Below, piece after piece: positions 24,415 to 35,203 of a stretch of DNA of 64,000 nt (positions are counted from its first letter, which is position 1; each line of letters begins with the position of its first letter). The DNA is taken from contig JAVSML010025217.1 of NCBI GenBank assembly GCA_038503035.1, forward strand, positions 1-64,000, in the 5' to 3' direction. Under the pieces are notes generated by a model, which did no database searches, was not told the origin of the DNA, and saw only the letters and a program-made list of their open reading frames with translations. The position numbers were made by a program, and so were the translations under genes. The DNA is from Crocodylus rhombifer (lineage: Eukaryota > Chordata > Crocodylia > Crocodylidae).

Positions 24415-25182
24415 TGTGGCAGGGCGCCTCTAGGGGTGCCGTGACCTCCCCTAGCACCCCTACCTTTATCATGCCAAATTAGGTCTCGAATGCACCCTCG
24501 ATCTCACCCGCCATGTCTTGCTGGTAAATATCAAAGGGAGGCTGCCTTCCTGCCCTGCTTGGCATGGTGTCTGTCTTGCTGTACCGGGGCTCTGTTCAAT
24601 TGCCCGCCTGCGCCCTCACGGTTGCCCCCTCGCTTTACCTCCCGCGCTCCCCGCCCCCAACCGGGGCCTGGGCCTCGCGCCTCCCGCGCTCCCCGCCCCC
24701 AACCGGGGCCTTCTCACAATGGGGCTCAGGTGGCCTCAGCCTTACCTGGCCCCAGACCCTTTTCCTGGGTCCTACGCCCCCTGGGCTTCTCCAAATTGGG
24801 GCTCAGGCAGCCTCAGCCTTACATGGCCCCCATACCCCTTTCCTGGGTCTCATGCCCACAAATCTTAAGCCAACCTGGCTATCTTTCATCCATATCCCTG
24901 TCAGGGTCCTCTCCACCCTGTATCGCCATGCCAACACTGCTCAAGCCATCCGGCTTCCTTACTAGGCCCGCAGAGCTCTGCTCGCCCAGCTCCTGCTTCT
25001 TAGGCTGCCAGAGGGGAACTGACTCTGGCCTCGGCCTTGCTGTTTATAAAGGCCAGGCCCTGCCCCCTTCTGGTCAGCTGACCCACTTGGTTGTCTTAGC
25101 AACCCACCTGTGCTGCCCTGGTGAGTGGCAGCTGAGCCCATATACTATTATCCAGTAGCAGGAACCCTAGTGCCCTGCTACA
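24415..25182 (+). mobile_element. Solo LTR, 768 bp
   Basis: Begins TGTGGCAGGGC and ends GCCCTGCTACA, an inverted TG...CA terminus, and is flanked by a perfect 5-bp duplication CATAT (24410-24414 and 25183-25187). There is no second LTR or internal region, so it arose by recombination between two LTRs. Inside: a CpG-rich 32-bp block present twice, identical, at 24638-24669 and 24680-24711; a diverged 60-bp block twice at 24720 and 24797; and a TATA-like tttataaagg near 25043, which sets the plus orientation. Open frames inside are accidental. A 5-bp duplication fits ERV3-like or Gypsy-like elements; I cannot decide. Confidence 0.85.
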
Positions 25183-25187
25183 CATAT

Positions 25188-25925
25188 ATTGCCCTCTGTA
25201 CCAATCAGTATTATAATCTGCTTCATGTCTTCTGTTACATATTGCTCCCTAAGGTAAGGACAGGCAGAGCAGGAGCAAGCATTACGTTCAGCTCAAGTTT
25301 CTCCGGTATTGTCATTTTATTGGGCTCTCTCCCCCAAAGCCCTTGCAGCCATGTACATATCCTAGCCCTGAGCATTTAGTAGTCTTAGGGTTTGAAGGTA
25401 TTGTTGAATTCCTTTTCAAGTTCAGGCCTGTTCAGATAATAATGGTCCTAAGCTTTTCCTAACTTGGCTTCCAAGTCACTCTGGTAGCTGCCAATAATAT
25501 TTTAGTTTGGTGAAAGAAAACAGTCATCTCTTAAAATGTCTGCCCCACTAGCTTATTTAAGGGGGCACCACTTTATTATATATATTCTGTTTGTTGTGGT
25601 CAGCCCAGCTAGGCAGAGACTAATAGAAAAATGCCTTCATTTACAAGGCAGTCATCTTGCTTCTGAGTTGGCCTTCCAGTTCTTTCCAAACCAAGAAAAA
25701 AAGGAAAACAGAGAGTTTCTCTAATTATCATTATTATAGCACATATATAGCAAGAAACTTAATTGTATTACTAAAAATACTTTCCTGTGGCTTTTCCCAT
25801 GCAGACTTGAACTGAACCAGCATAGGGCAATGGAACTTTAAACTGCTTCCCAGTACATTTGCTGGAAGTTTCCTTTCTCTGTCCTCCTGAAAAGCCCACA
25901 TATGGCCTGTCCACAATTCGCTGGC
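25188..25925. other. No recognisable gene
   Basis: AT-rich, no feature recognised between the solo LTR and the next MITE. Confidence 0.5.
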
Positions 25926-26118
25926 CCTAGGCCTTGTTTACATGAGATACTTCACTACACAGTAGACTAATCTACTGCACAGTAATGCACCACTGTCTAC
26001 AAGTGCAGGTACTTCCTATACAGTAAATTAGTAAATTAGTGTACTTGCATATGCACAGTAAATTTACTACACAGTAAAGCCAAATAGCATTAATTGCATA
26101 TGTAGACACACCCCTAGG
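25926..26118. mobile_element. MITE of about 190 bp
   Basis: Both outer edges are cctagg (25926-25931 and 26113-26118), and inside them ccttgtttacatgag and, inverted, gggtgtgtctacatatg pair as terminal repeats. The interior is rich in cacagta(a/g) motifs, as in the other MITEs of the window. Whether cctagg is duplicated target or element end is unclear. Confidence 0.65.
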
Positions 26119-26279
26119 TTAGTAACTCAGAACCAGAGAGAATATAGGAGTGTACTAGGGAAGAGGAGCTAGGAAACTAAGATACTGGAAGAGTCATCTC
26201 TGGAACATGCCTTTCATGTCTAAGAAGACTTACAGGGACTACGTATCAAGTTGGGTAGGAAGTACTTTTCACATATAAT

Positions 26280-26525
26280 CATAGAAAGTTAGGGTTGGAA
26301 GGGAACTCAGGATGTCATATAGTCCAATTCCCTGCTCAAAGCAGGACCATCCCCAACTAGATCATCCCTGACAAAGCTTTGTCTAGCTGGGTATTGAAAA
26401 TATCCGAGGATGGAGCTTCCACTACTTCTTTGGGTAACCTGTTCCAGTGTTTTACTACCCTACAGGTGAGAAACTTCTTCATAATATTTAACCTAAACTT
26501 CCTTTGCTTCAACTTGAGACTCACC
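26280..26525 (-). mobile_element. CR1 copy, 3' end, minus orientation
   Basis: Begins atcatagaaagttagggttggaaggg, the reverse complement of a CR1 tail and 3' UTR. On the minus strand the end of ORF2 is readable: LKLKQRKFRLNIMKKFLTCR, VVKHWNRLPKEVVEAPSSDIF, then LDKALSGMI. It passes without a gap into plus-oriented CR1 sequence at about 26526. Confidence 0.8.
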
Positions 26526-26768
26526 TCAGTCCCTGGAAAAATCATGGAGCAAGTCATCAAGGAATCCACTTCTAAGCACTTGGAGAAGAAAAAGGTGGTT
26601 AGAAACAGTCAACATGGATTCACCAAGGTAAAGTCATGCCTGACCAAGCAGACTGGTTTCTGTGATGAGATGACTGGCTCTGTGGATATAGAAAGAGCAG
26701 CAGACATGATATAACTTGACTTTAGCAAGGTTTTTGATACAGTCCCCCACAACACTCTTGCAAACAAG
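26526..26768 (+). pseudogene. CR1 reverse transcriptase fragment
   Basis: Plus strand: PGKIMEQVIKESTSKHLEKK, NSQHGFTKVKSCLTKQTGF, then an LDFSKVFDTVPHN block containing motif A of the reverse transcriptase; one in-frame stop sits before LDFSK. The fragment ends near 26768 without a CR1 3' end, which ordinary 5'-truncated insertion does not give. See the finding on a possible inverted insertion. Confidence 0.78.
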
Positions 26769-26904
26769 GTAAAGAAGTTGATTCATGCTTTTTAAAGCCT
26801 TATTCTCCTTTTTTTTAACCTTGAAAGCCAATTCAAAAGGTGTGTGATGTCAATGTCATTAAAATAGAAAATTCCTGGTCTGAGACTGATTCTGAAGAAA
26901 TTTC

Positions 26905-28107
26905 TAGACATTTAAAATCACAGGTATTCTATGATGAGATGATTGGCTCTGTGGATGCAGGAAGAATAGTAAATGTGATATGCCTTGACTTTAGCAAGTC
27001 TTTTGATACAGTCCCCTACAACATTCTTGCCAGCAAACTAAGGAAGTATGGGCTGGATGAATGGACTGTAAAGTGGATAGAAAACTGGCTACATCATCAG
27101 CCTTACAGGGTAGTAGTTTAGTTGGCAGCTGGTATCAAATGAAGTGCCCCAGGGGTCATTCTTGGGACTGGTTTTGTTCAAAATCTTGATTGATGACATG
27201 AAAGGTGGGATGGATTGAACCCTCAGCAAGCTTGCAGATAACACCAAGCTTAGGGGAATAGTAGATATGCCGGAGGGTTGGTATTCAAAGAGTCTTTGAC
27301 AAATTGGATAACTGGGGCAAAAAATCTCATGAGGTTAAATAAGGACGTGTGCAAAGTCCTGCACTTAGGACAGAACAATCCTGTGCACTGGTGCAGGTTA
27401 AGGGCTGACTGGCTAAGCAGTAACTCTGCGGGAAAGGACCTGGGGGTTACAGTGGACAAGAAGCTGAATATGAGCCAACAGTGTGCCCTTGTTGCAAAGA
27501 AGGCTAACAGCATACTTGGCTGTATTAGTATGAGCGTTGCCAGGAAACTGAGGGAAGTGATTATCCCCATGTATTCAGCACTGGTAAGGCAACATCTGGA
27601 TTACTGTGTCCAGTTTGGGGGCCCCACAATACAAAGGATGAGGACAAATTGCAGAAAATACAGTGTAGGGCAATGAAAATGGTTAGGGGCATATGAACAT
27701 GGTGTCTGAGGGGAGGTTGAGGGAACTGGGCTTATTTAGTTTGGAGAAGGAAAGTTTGAGGGAGGATGCCTTCAACTACCTGAAAGGCATGGGGGTACAA
27801 AGAGGGTGGAGCTAAATTGTTCTCAGTGATGGCAAATGACAGAACAGGGAGCAATGGTCTCAAGTTGAAGCAAAGGAAGTTTAGGTTAGTTTTTAGGAAA
27901 AACACTCAGGAGACTAGTAAAGCTCTGGAACAGGCTATTCAGAGAGGCTGTGGAATCTCCATCCTTGGAGGTTTTTAAGACCCAGTTAGACAAAGTTTTG
28001 GCTGGGATAATCTATTTGGGGACAGTCCTGCTTTGTGCAAGGGGTTGAACCAAATGACCTTCTGAGGTCTTTTCTAATCCTAATTTTCTATGATTCTATT
28101 ATTCTAT
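26905..28107 (+). mobile_element. Old CR1 copy, RT to 3' end
   Basis: From about 26905 the RT motif A region reads VFYDEMIGSVDAGRIV..ICLDFSKSFDTVPYNILASKL, then KYGLDEWTVKWIENWL, a decayed G(V)PQG region, KVLHLGQNN, GKDLGVTVDKKLNMSQQC and YSALVRQHLDYCVQFGGPT. The 3' end is the older-type tail attttctatgattctattattctat at 28082-28107. Stops and shifts are frequent (for instance after 27120 and 27240). Its first 105 bp repeat the contents of 26662-26768. Confidence 0.82.
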
Positions 28108-28439
28108 ATTAGATATTCTTGGACATGGTGAGTGAGGTTTGATTTTTTTTTCATGTGCTTTAATCAAAAAGTTAATCCTGGGCTAAGAAAAGTCTTTCCT
28201 AGTGAAAATGTAGTTGAAGCCAGTGAAAAGGTTTCCACTTTTAAAAGGCAGGAATTGCTGATAAAAGAAATAAAAGGAAATTTTCTTAGTTGGCTATCAG
28301 GACATTCTTACTGGCTAATTATCCTACAGTAGTGTAATGCTGTGTATAATATGTTCCTTTTTACACTGATAGAAAGGCAATTTACACCAGTCTAAACAAA
28401 GTATGTATCCAGGTTCATTCTGCGGCAAATAAGTAGACA

Positions 28440-28625
28440 AAGTAGACATATGAGCTACAGCTCATGAAAGCTATATATCTCACAAGCTTTCATGAGTTGT
28501 AGCTCATATGCTTACTTTGGCAGGGTGCAACCCTACCCTATATCTATCTATATATATACCAGTTAATGTGATATATATAAAAGCATAAGCTTTCATGAGC
28601 TGTAGCTTACTTCATCAGATGCTGT
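28440..28625 (-). repeat. Hairpin repeat with hammerhead-like core
   Basis: Three copies of a motif with stem gagctacagctc and the following atgaaagct occur here: two as an inverted pair (28449-28511), one at 28582-28622 on the minus strand. The last has the full order ctgatga, then a stem-loop gtaagctacagctcat (imperfect), then gaaa, then agcttatgct, which is the conserved layout of a hammerhead ribozyme core (CUGAUGA, stem II, GAAA, stem III). Penelope-like retroelements are known to carry such motifs in their terminal repeats. The link to a Penelope-like element here is inference; no protein-coding part is present. Confidence 0.5.
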
Positions 28626-31574
28626 GAAATGACATGCAGAAAGCAATGTAAAAAAATAAAAGAGAAATGGCTATGTCTCTCTGCTCATGAAAGGAAAAAA
28701 GACAAGTCAGGGGAAGAGATCAGAGACTGAAGGAGAAGGCTTGAGGGCATATATTTTGGTGTATCTGAGAACACCTCAACATGCCAAGGACTAAGTGTGG
28801 GACACAGCCTGTGACAAAGGCCTAAAGAGACTGAGAAAAAACTGTGAGAAAGAAAAGAGGTCAGAAGAACAAAGGAGCAAGAGAGGGGGTAAAAACAATG
28901 GCCAGAAAGAAGAAAAAAGAAAAAAAGGCTGAAGTGATAGATGGAAGAATAGAAATGGAACTCAGATAAAGGAATGAGAGAACAAAGGGCCAGAATAAAG
29001 ATATGGAATTTGATAGAAAAAGGCATATACCCAAACATAGGTTTGCACACACCATTAGGGTCAAGTGTCTAATTGTACTGAGAATACATTAAATGCATTT
29101 CATCAGAAAAACAAACAGGGAGCTGAAAACAGGATGAGTCCTTTTTAAAACCCATTTGAAAGAGAGTTTCAGTTTAGATCCACTTACAATATAGAATCCC
29201 CAAAAATCAGTCTCTGTAGTGCTCTCACTTCAATGCACATAAGCAGGCATCAGAGTCAGTGGAAGGGGATTGAAGTCTGTGCTCAGTTATGCCTGTAACT
29301 TTATAGTTCAGTTTGACTAAACTCATTTTGAACCCTGGTTTGACTGATCTCACTAATTTCACAATGGAGTTGCCCTGGAACAGAAGCTCTCTCAGAGAAT
29401 CTAACTTTAAACATCTTTCACCTCTGCAATTGTCCTGATAGGCTGAAAAAAAATAAAGAAAAAAATATGTGTTCTTTTAAATTACACATATTGCTAATAG
29501 TATGATTGCCTGTCAGATATTTTTTAGTAATTCTTTGAACCCTTAATGTTCGCCAAACAACCATTTTTTTAAAGGGCAGCAGAACAGGCTTCTTTATTCT
29601 GTCCTTTCTTTTCAGTGGCACATACAGCAAAGGAGACATAGGGGGAAATCAACAGTAAATGGCAGCTCCAGAAATGAAGAAAAAAGCTGGATATCCACAA
29701 GTCTGTTTCCTAGGCAACTGAATGGAAGGACAATCAGAATCTCTCAATTGTACTCCATTATAGATATTTTCTACGTAGGCCAGTAAAAAGGAAGAAAAAG
29801 GTGATTGGAAAATCTTCAGCAAAAATACTCCTGGAACACTTTGCAAGAGTGTGGCTAGTGAGCAGAAAGAAGATAATATATAAAATGGCTGCCTATATGA
29901 AGCTCCTGATTGCAATCATCTTCAAAGCATTAAGACCATGGATGACAGGAAAATCACACGCTTAAACACTGCATTCCCAAAGGATATTGCTAGATTTCTC
30001 TGACTCTTAAGGACAAAACTACATTGATGATTATATTTTACAAATATATCTTGAAAGTGGACTTTGGCTTCACATAGATAAGAACAATTTGGAAAATCTA
30101 CACAGTAAATTTTACTATTGCTGTTCCATTTTGGTACCTTATCACTCAGCTTAATTCTTTAAGATTGTTAATATGACCTGGTGAACCATAGCAGGCCAAC
30201 ATCCACTAACATTACTCTGAATAATTTATAGAACGCACAAACTTAGGCAAATGAAAGAGCAGGCACTAAAGCAGTTCACTTTATGTAGAGGGCAATTGTC
30301 TAATACCAAAAGTAGCTATAGATGTAATCAGAAACATACTGAAAAATATAGTTAGCCAGCACTCCAAGGGTAAAAATATTACAGAGCATGAAAGCTAGAC
30401 AGAGAAGTGGATGAATCTAGATGAGCGACATGGCCTTCTTCCATCCCAAAATGTGAATTTTAAGTTACTAAGTATCATAATTACCCTAAAGGTCTGAGGA
30501 AACATTCTGGATAGAGCCCAGTTAACAAAAGCAGAGGATGCTGATTACCATGTCTGCTACCCTCCTTTGGAGATGGCTTCTTTTTTTGCCCTGTATGAGT
30601 AGAATTTTTTCTTCTTCCTGAATTTTCTACTCCAAACCAAAATCCTAATAAACATGAAAGCAGCTCTGCTGAGGCTGACCACATCACTGCAAAGTCTTCA
30701 TTTCAACACAAATAGAACTGGTAAGTATATATCAAGTGGAAATATATTGTACATTCTAACTTGCCAATCCTTTCCTCACTTAACATTTTTTTAAAAGAAA
30801 AAAAATATTACCACTTTATTTATAAAACACTAACATGGTATTTCCTAGCTGTGGGCTCAGCAAGGCAGAATAGGTTACACATCTTCCCTGCTGGAAGAAA
30901 TGTTAGTTGAATAAGTATAGAAGGATTGCTGTCAGTCTCAACCCCATTCCATTACTGGGGCTTGCAGCTCACCAAGAATAATGGGGGAAAAGTTATCAGT
31001 GAGAGCTCCTAAAAAAAAGGATTTTTTTTGGTACTTCTGCTGATTTTTTCATTGTGTTTTATTTGTCTGCTTTGATTTATCACAGAGGAAGCCTGTTTGG
31101 CAAAGGATCAAATTGACCCCTGTATGCCCTAAGCTTGTCTGATATTCCTTCACTTTTATTTTCAACTGAAGAGGAGGTACATTTTTTATTTCTGTGGATT
31201 TTTATATTGTGTTTTACTTGGCTGATTTGATTTATGGGGTGGGTCCAGAATATTTGACACACAGGAGTGACTTTTTTCTTGCTTCGCTTTGCTGAGGTGA
31301 GAAGGTAGATAAAAATGCCAAATCTAAAAGCAATAGTGAAATCCTAACCTTGTCCCTTAATTAGCTGGCTCTTCAAGTACAGTCAAAAAGTCTGAGGCTG
31401 AGTTGATTCAATCTTCGCAGGTTAGTCTAAGCTGTGTAGATTGAACTGATAAGCAAGTGAACAGACATTCATCATGGGCTAAAGTGAGCCCACCCACCCT
31501 GAAAGGGTGGGATTTGTAGGGGAGATGCAAAGCATCCTGGGATGCAGTGGGACTGTGAGCTAACTTAAATCTGG
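28626..31574. other. AT-rich stretch without gene; purine-rich block and a partial duplication
   Basis: 28680-29000 is strongly purine-rich on the plus strand (ggaaaaaagacaag…, agaaagaagaaaaaagaaaa), which creates featureless frames on the minus strand. At 31044-31080 and 31198-31235 a block of the form tattgtgttttattg.ctg.tttgatttat appears twice about 155 bp apart, an old local duplication. No gene or known transposon recognised. Confidence 0.45.
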
Positions 31575-31738
31575 AGGGGATCTGGAAAAAAAGTTCAATA
31601 AACTGATTTAACTTAAATCTGTTAGGTGATTTAACCTAAATCTGAAGGTGGTTTATGTGTACTGAATTCTGTTGTGTTACAGATTTGAACCAGTTTCCAA
31701 TCACTTATATCAATTTATGCATGATTTCTTTCCCTAGC
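31575..31738 (+). mobile_element. Partial MITE, cataaaccagttt family
   Basis: The block ggtttatgtgtactgaattctgttgtgttacag.tttgaaccagttt...atcactta and the end tttccctagcc match the MITE copies at 8194-8382 and 39183-39372. The left end is degraded, so the start is approximate. Confidence 0.5.
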
Positions 31739-32395
31739 CCAATTGTTTTTTTCACCCCATTTCGTGTCTTTGGTCTTCAATCTTGCTTCCTTCACATCTC
31801 TCTGCTCCCTATGGGAAAATGTGTACCTCGGGAGGGGAGAAGTCTGAGCAGTTTCTCAGTTCTAAGGACATTTATTTTACCTGGTCTTTTCACAGCGTGT
31901 GTCAGAATGTATAAATGAAGGAACATCCCTTATGTTTACCCATACCAGGGATAGAAGTGTCTAGTTTATAAGTGTATAAAACTCACTGCTATAATTTTAT
32001 GATAAATAACAAAATAGCTAGTTATGCATTGGAATAGAATCATGACATAGCTTGATGCTTCTGTTTGAATGAAGCTTGAAAGGAATACCCAACACTATAC
32101 AGAGAAAATTGCACAACTATGTATATACTTGGGGAAGTGGCACTTCTCTGCCATTTTTTTCTCTACACATCTGGAGGCAGGGGCCTGATCTGATGGACAG
32201 ATTGATTACTAAATGATTTAATATGACAAAACCATGTTCTGGAACCACACAACTGCAGATCATTTTCTGTAGTTTATTGGAATGTGTGTACTGTACAGCT
32301 TTAAGCAAATGTTACAAAACAAACAAAAGAAACAAAAAAACCCTCCAAACTTTTTTTTCCCAATATTTTGCATATTTGTTGGAAAATCTGGCATT
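31739..32395. other. No recognisable gene
   Basis: AT-rich, no features recognised up to the CR1 tail at 32396. Confidence 0.5.
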
Positions 32396-32494
32396 TCATA
32401 GATTTCATAGATTTCATAGACATTAGGGTTGGAAGGGACCTCGGGAGATCATCGAGTCCAGCCCCCTGCCCAAAGGGCAGGAAGTCAGCTGGGG

Positions 32495-35203
32495 TCATAG
32501 GATCCCAGCAAGATAAGCATCCAATTTACTCTTGAAGGTGTTCAATGTAGGCGCTTGAACCACCTCCGCTGGCAGACTGTTCCAGACCTTGGGGGCTCGG
32601 ACAGTAAAGAAATTCTTCCTTATGTCCAGCCTGAAACGGTCTTGCAGGAGTTTGTGACCGTTCGACCTTGTCATCCCATGGGGCGCTCTGGTGAACAGAT
32701 GTTCCCCCAGATCCTGGTGGTCACCCCTGATAAACTTATAGGTGGCCATCAGATCACCCCTGAGCCTGCGCTTTTCCAGGCTAAAGAGTCCCATGGCTCT
32801 CAGCCTGTCATCGTAAGATCTGTTTTCCTGATCTCTGATCATGCGCGTGGCTCTCCTCTGGACTCTCTCAAGCTTCTCCACATCCTTTTTGAATTGTGGA
32901 GCCCAAAACTGGACGCAGTAGTCCAGCTGCGGCCTCACTAAGGCCGAGTACAAGGGGAGAATGACGTCCCGGGATTTGCTCGAGAAGCATCTATGGATGT
33001 ACGCCAGCATTTTGGTCGCTTTACTAGCCACAGCATCGCATTGGAGGCTCATGTTCATCTTGTGGTCAATGATGACCCCCAAGTCTTTTTCTTCTGTAGT
33101 GCTAACCAACGTAACACTGCCGAGCCTATAAGGGTGCTGCAGGTTTTTCCTCCCAAGGTGGAGAACCTTGCATTTTTCGGTGTTAAACACCATGAGGTTC
33201 TCGTCTACCCATTTGCTGAGCTTGTCCAGGTCAGCCTGGATCACCCGCCTATCTTCTGGCGTGGATGCTTTGCCCCAAAGTTTGGTGTCATCGGCGAACT
33301 TGGCCAGTCCACTTCTGACTCCAATGTCCACATCGTTCATGAATATGTTGAACAGTATGGGTCCAAGGACAGAGCCTTGAGGGACCCCACTGGTCACAGG
33401 GCACCATGATGAGTGACTGCCATCAATCACAACCCTCTGGGTCTGACCACGAAGCCAATTTCCCAGCCAGCAGATCGTGGTGGAGCCAAAGCCACAACTG
33501 GGCAGTTTGGCCAAGAGGTGATCATGGGATACCAGATCAAAAGCTTTTTTGAAGTCAAGATATATGACATCAATCTCTTCTCCCTCGTCCAGGTGATAGG
33601 TCACCTGGTCATAGAAGGAAATGAGATTGGTCAAACAAGACCTACCCGCAACAAACCCATGCTGGCTGTCCCTTAGAATGTTATCCTGGGCCAGTCCCTC
33701 AAGGATGGCCTCCTTAATAAACTTTTCTAAGATCTTCCCCAGGATAGAAGTCAGGCTAATGGGCCTGTAGTTAGCCGGATCCACTCTCCTCCCTTTCTTG
33801 AAGATCGGCACCACATTGGCCTTCTTCCAGTCTCCGGGCACTACACCAGAGCGCCAGGAGTTTTCAAAGATCTGTGCCAGGGGCTGGGCTATGACGCTTG
33901 CCAGCTCCTTGAGTACCCTGGGGTGCAGGTTGTCAGGGCCAGCTGACTTGAAGGTATCCAGCTTCTCAAGGTGTTCCTTCACGAGGTCAGCATTGATGGA
34001 GGGTAGGGGATCCCCCTCACCCAGATTTCCCTGTCCCATAGCAGGCATGGGCATCCCGTGTGACTGATGAAAGACTGACGCAAAGTACCTATTTAATAGG
34101 TTGGCTTTTTCCTGGGCGTCAGTTGTCAGTTGCCCCATCTGGTTTAGCAGGGGTCCAACATTGCCCTTGCTTTTCCTCCGGCTCCCCATGTATCTGAAAA
34201 AGGACTTTTTGTTGTCCTTGATGCCTGAAGCTAGTTGGAGTTCAGTTGCAGCCTTGGCTTTCCTGGTTTGCTCCCTGCAGGACCGGACCAGCGCGGAGTA
34301 ATCCTCCTTGGAGGTGAATCCCGTCCTCCATCCTTTGTAGGCTTTCCTTTTTAGCCACAGTAGGTCCGCTAGGTCTCTGGAGAGCCAGGGGGGCTGCTGT
34401 GCCTTCTTGCTGCCTTTCCTCCGTGTTGGAATAGATTTAGCTTGTGCACTGAGGATCGCTTCCTTGAGAAGCAACCACTCTTCTTGAACTCCCAACTCCC
34501 TGTGGTCATGGTCCCTGAGGGCCTGACTGACTAGCCTCTTGAGCTTGTCAAAGTCAGCTTTTCTGAAGTCAAGGACTTCTGTGTTGCTGACTGACTTGCC
34601 AGCTTTACGGCGGATGGTGAAGGTGATCAGCTCGTGGTCGCTGTCACCCAACTTCCCATCAATCACCAGATCGCTGATTAGGTCGTCCCCCATAGCCAGT
34701 ACCAGGTCAAGCAGCGCTTTGCCTCTCGTTGGCCCATAGACTTCTTGAGTCAGGTAGAGGTCATCCACGCATGAGAGAAAGCTTTGCGACTGTTCGGATT
34801 TTGCTGAGTGATCTTCCCACGAGATGTCTGGGTAATTGAAGTCACCCATGACAACCAAGGTCCTGGAGCAAGCGGCCTCAGTCAGTTCCCGGGAGAACTC
34901 CTGGTCAAGCTCGGGACTTTGAGTGGGAGGTCTGTAGTAGACTCCCACCATTGTGTCCCCTGTGCCGAATTCCCCACGAATTTTTACCCAGAGGGTCTCT
35001 AGCTGTCCATGCCGGTCGCCAACATCAGCTTGCAGGGACATGTAGCTTTCCTTCACATAGAGAGCTACACCCCCGCCCCTTTTGTCAACACGATCCCTCC
35101 TGTACAGGGTATAGCCCTCTATACCCGTGGTCCAGTCATGGGTGGAGTCCCACCAGGTCTCCGTTATCCCAATGACATCATATTTCTTTACATTGAGCAG
35201 GAG
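32495..35203 (-). CDS. CR1 ORF2 (endonuclease-reverse transcriptase), 3' main part
   Basis: About 902 codons with no stop on the minus strand, ending TGA at 32497-32495. From the insertion point: YDVIGITETWW (endonuclease Glu), VMGDFNYPDISW (Asp/Asn) and SDHELITF (Asp-His) of the APE-type endonuclease, then NYRPISLTSILGK, SQHGFVAGRSCLTN, IDVIYLDFKKAFD (RT motif A), GVPQGSVLGPILFN, LAKFADDTKLWG (FADD motif C) and EKDLGVIIDHKMN. The C-terminal RNA/DNA-binding region ends LDAYLAGIL. The enzyme nicks the target, then copies CR1 RNA onto it. The start of the protein lies beyond the inserted CR1, at 36804 and rightward. The open frame can be read on through the insert's filler to 35308, but that extension is an artefact. 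No dead residue is seen in the motifs. Confidence 0.9.
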   Translation of the reverse strand, partial: LLLNVKKYDVIGITETWWDSTHDWTTGIEGYTLYRRDRVDKRGGGVALYVKESYMSLQADVGDRHGQLETLWVKIRGEFGTGDTMVGVYYRPPTQSPELDQEFSRELTEAACSRTLVVMGDFNYPDISWEDHSAKSEQSQSFLSCVDDLYLTQEVYGPTRGKALLDLVLAMGDDLISDLVIDGKLGDSDHELITFTIRRKAGKSVSNTEVLDFRKADFDKLKRLVSQALRDHDHRELGVQEEWLLLKEAILSAQAKSIPTRRKGSKKAQQPPWLSRDLADLLWLKRKAYKGWRTGFTSKEDYSALVRSCREQTRKAKAATELQLASGIKDNKKSFFRYMGSRRKSKGNVGPLLNQMGQLTTDAQEKANLLNRYFASVFHQSHGMPMPAMGQGNLGEGDPLPSINADLVKEHLEKLDTFKSAGPDNLHPRVLKELASVIAQPLAQIFENSWRSGVVPGDWKKANVVPIFKKGRRVDPANYRPISLTSILGKILEKFIKEAILEGLAQDNILRDSQHGFVAGRSCLTNLISFYDQVTYHLDEGEEIDVIYLDFKKAFDLVSHDHLLAKLPSCGFGSTTICWLGNWLRGQTQRVVIDGSHSSWCPVTSGVPQGSVLGPILFNIFMNDVDIGVRSGLAKFADDTKLWGKASTPEDRRVIQADLDKLSKWVDENLMVFNTEKCKVLHLGRKNLQHPYRLGSVTLVSTTEEKDLGVIIDHKMNMSLQCDAVASKATKMLAYIHRCFSSKSRDVILPLYSALVRPQLDYCVQFWAPQFKKDVEKLERVQRRATRMIRDQENRSYDDRLRAMGLFSLEKRRLRGDLMATYKFIRGDHQDLGEHLFTRAPHGMTRSNGHKLLQDRFRLDIRKNFFTVRAPKVWNSLPAEVVQAPTLNTFKSKLDAYLAGIL
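33285..33310 (-). other. Reverse transcriptase FADD catalytic motif
   Basis: The minus strand here encodes LAKFADDTK. The two aspartates are the metal-binding residues of RT motif C; their presence, with the motif A Asp in YLDFKKAFD near 33560, shows that the catalytic centre is intact. Confidence 0.85.
34884..34961. repeat. Source copy of the 78-bp direct repeat
   Basis: This piece of ORF2 (encoding DTMVGVYYRPPTQSPEL on the minus strand) is identical over 78 bp to 35202-35279. It is the native position, since it lies in the correct place in the endonuclease domain. Confidence 0.95.
35199..35203. repeat. Left target-site duplication AGGAG
   Basis: AGGAG here and at 36804-36808 bound the inserted CR1. 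Removing the insert and one copy rejoins the ORF2 frame of the host element (…DELVLL with LNVKKYDV…), which confirms the duplication. Confidence 0.9.

Noticed and set aside
24490..25158. 222-codon plus-strand frame and two overlapping frames
   Set aside because: They lie inside a solo LTR with tandem repeats; Pro-rich translations in three phases are a GC effect.
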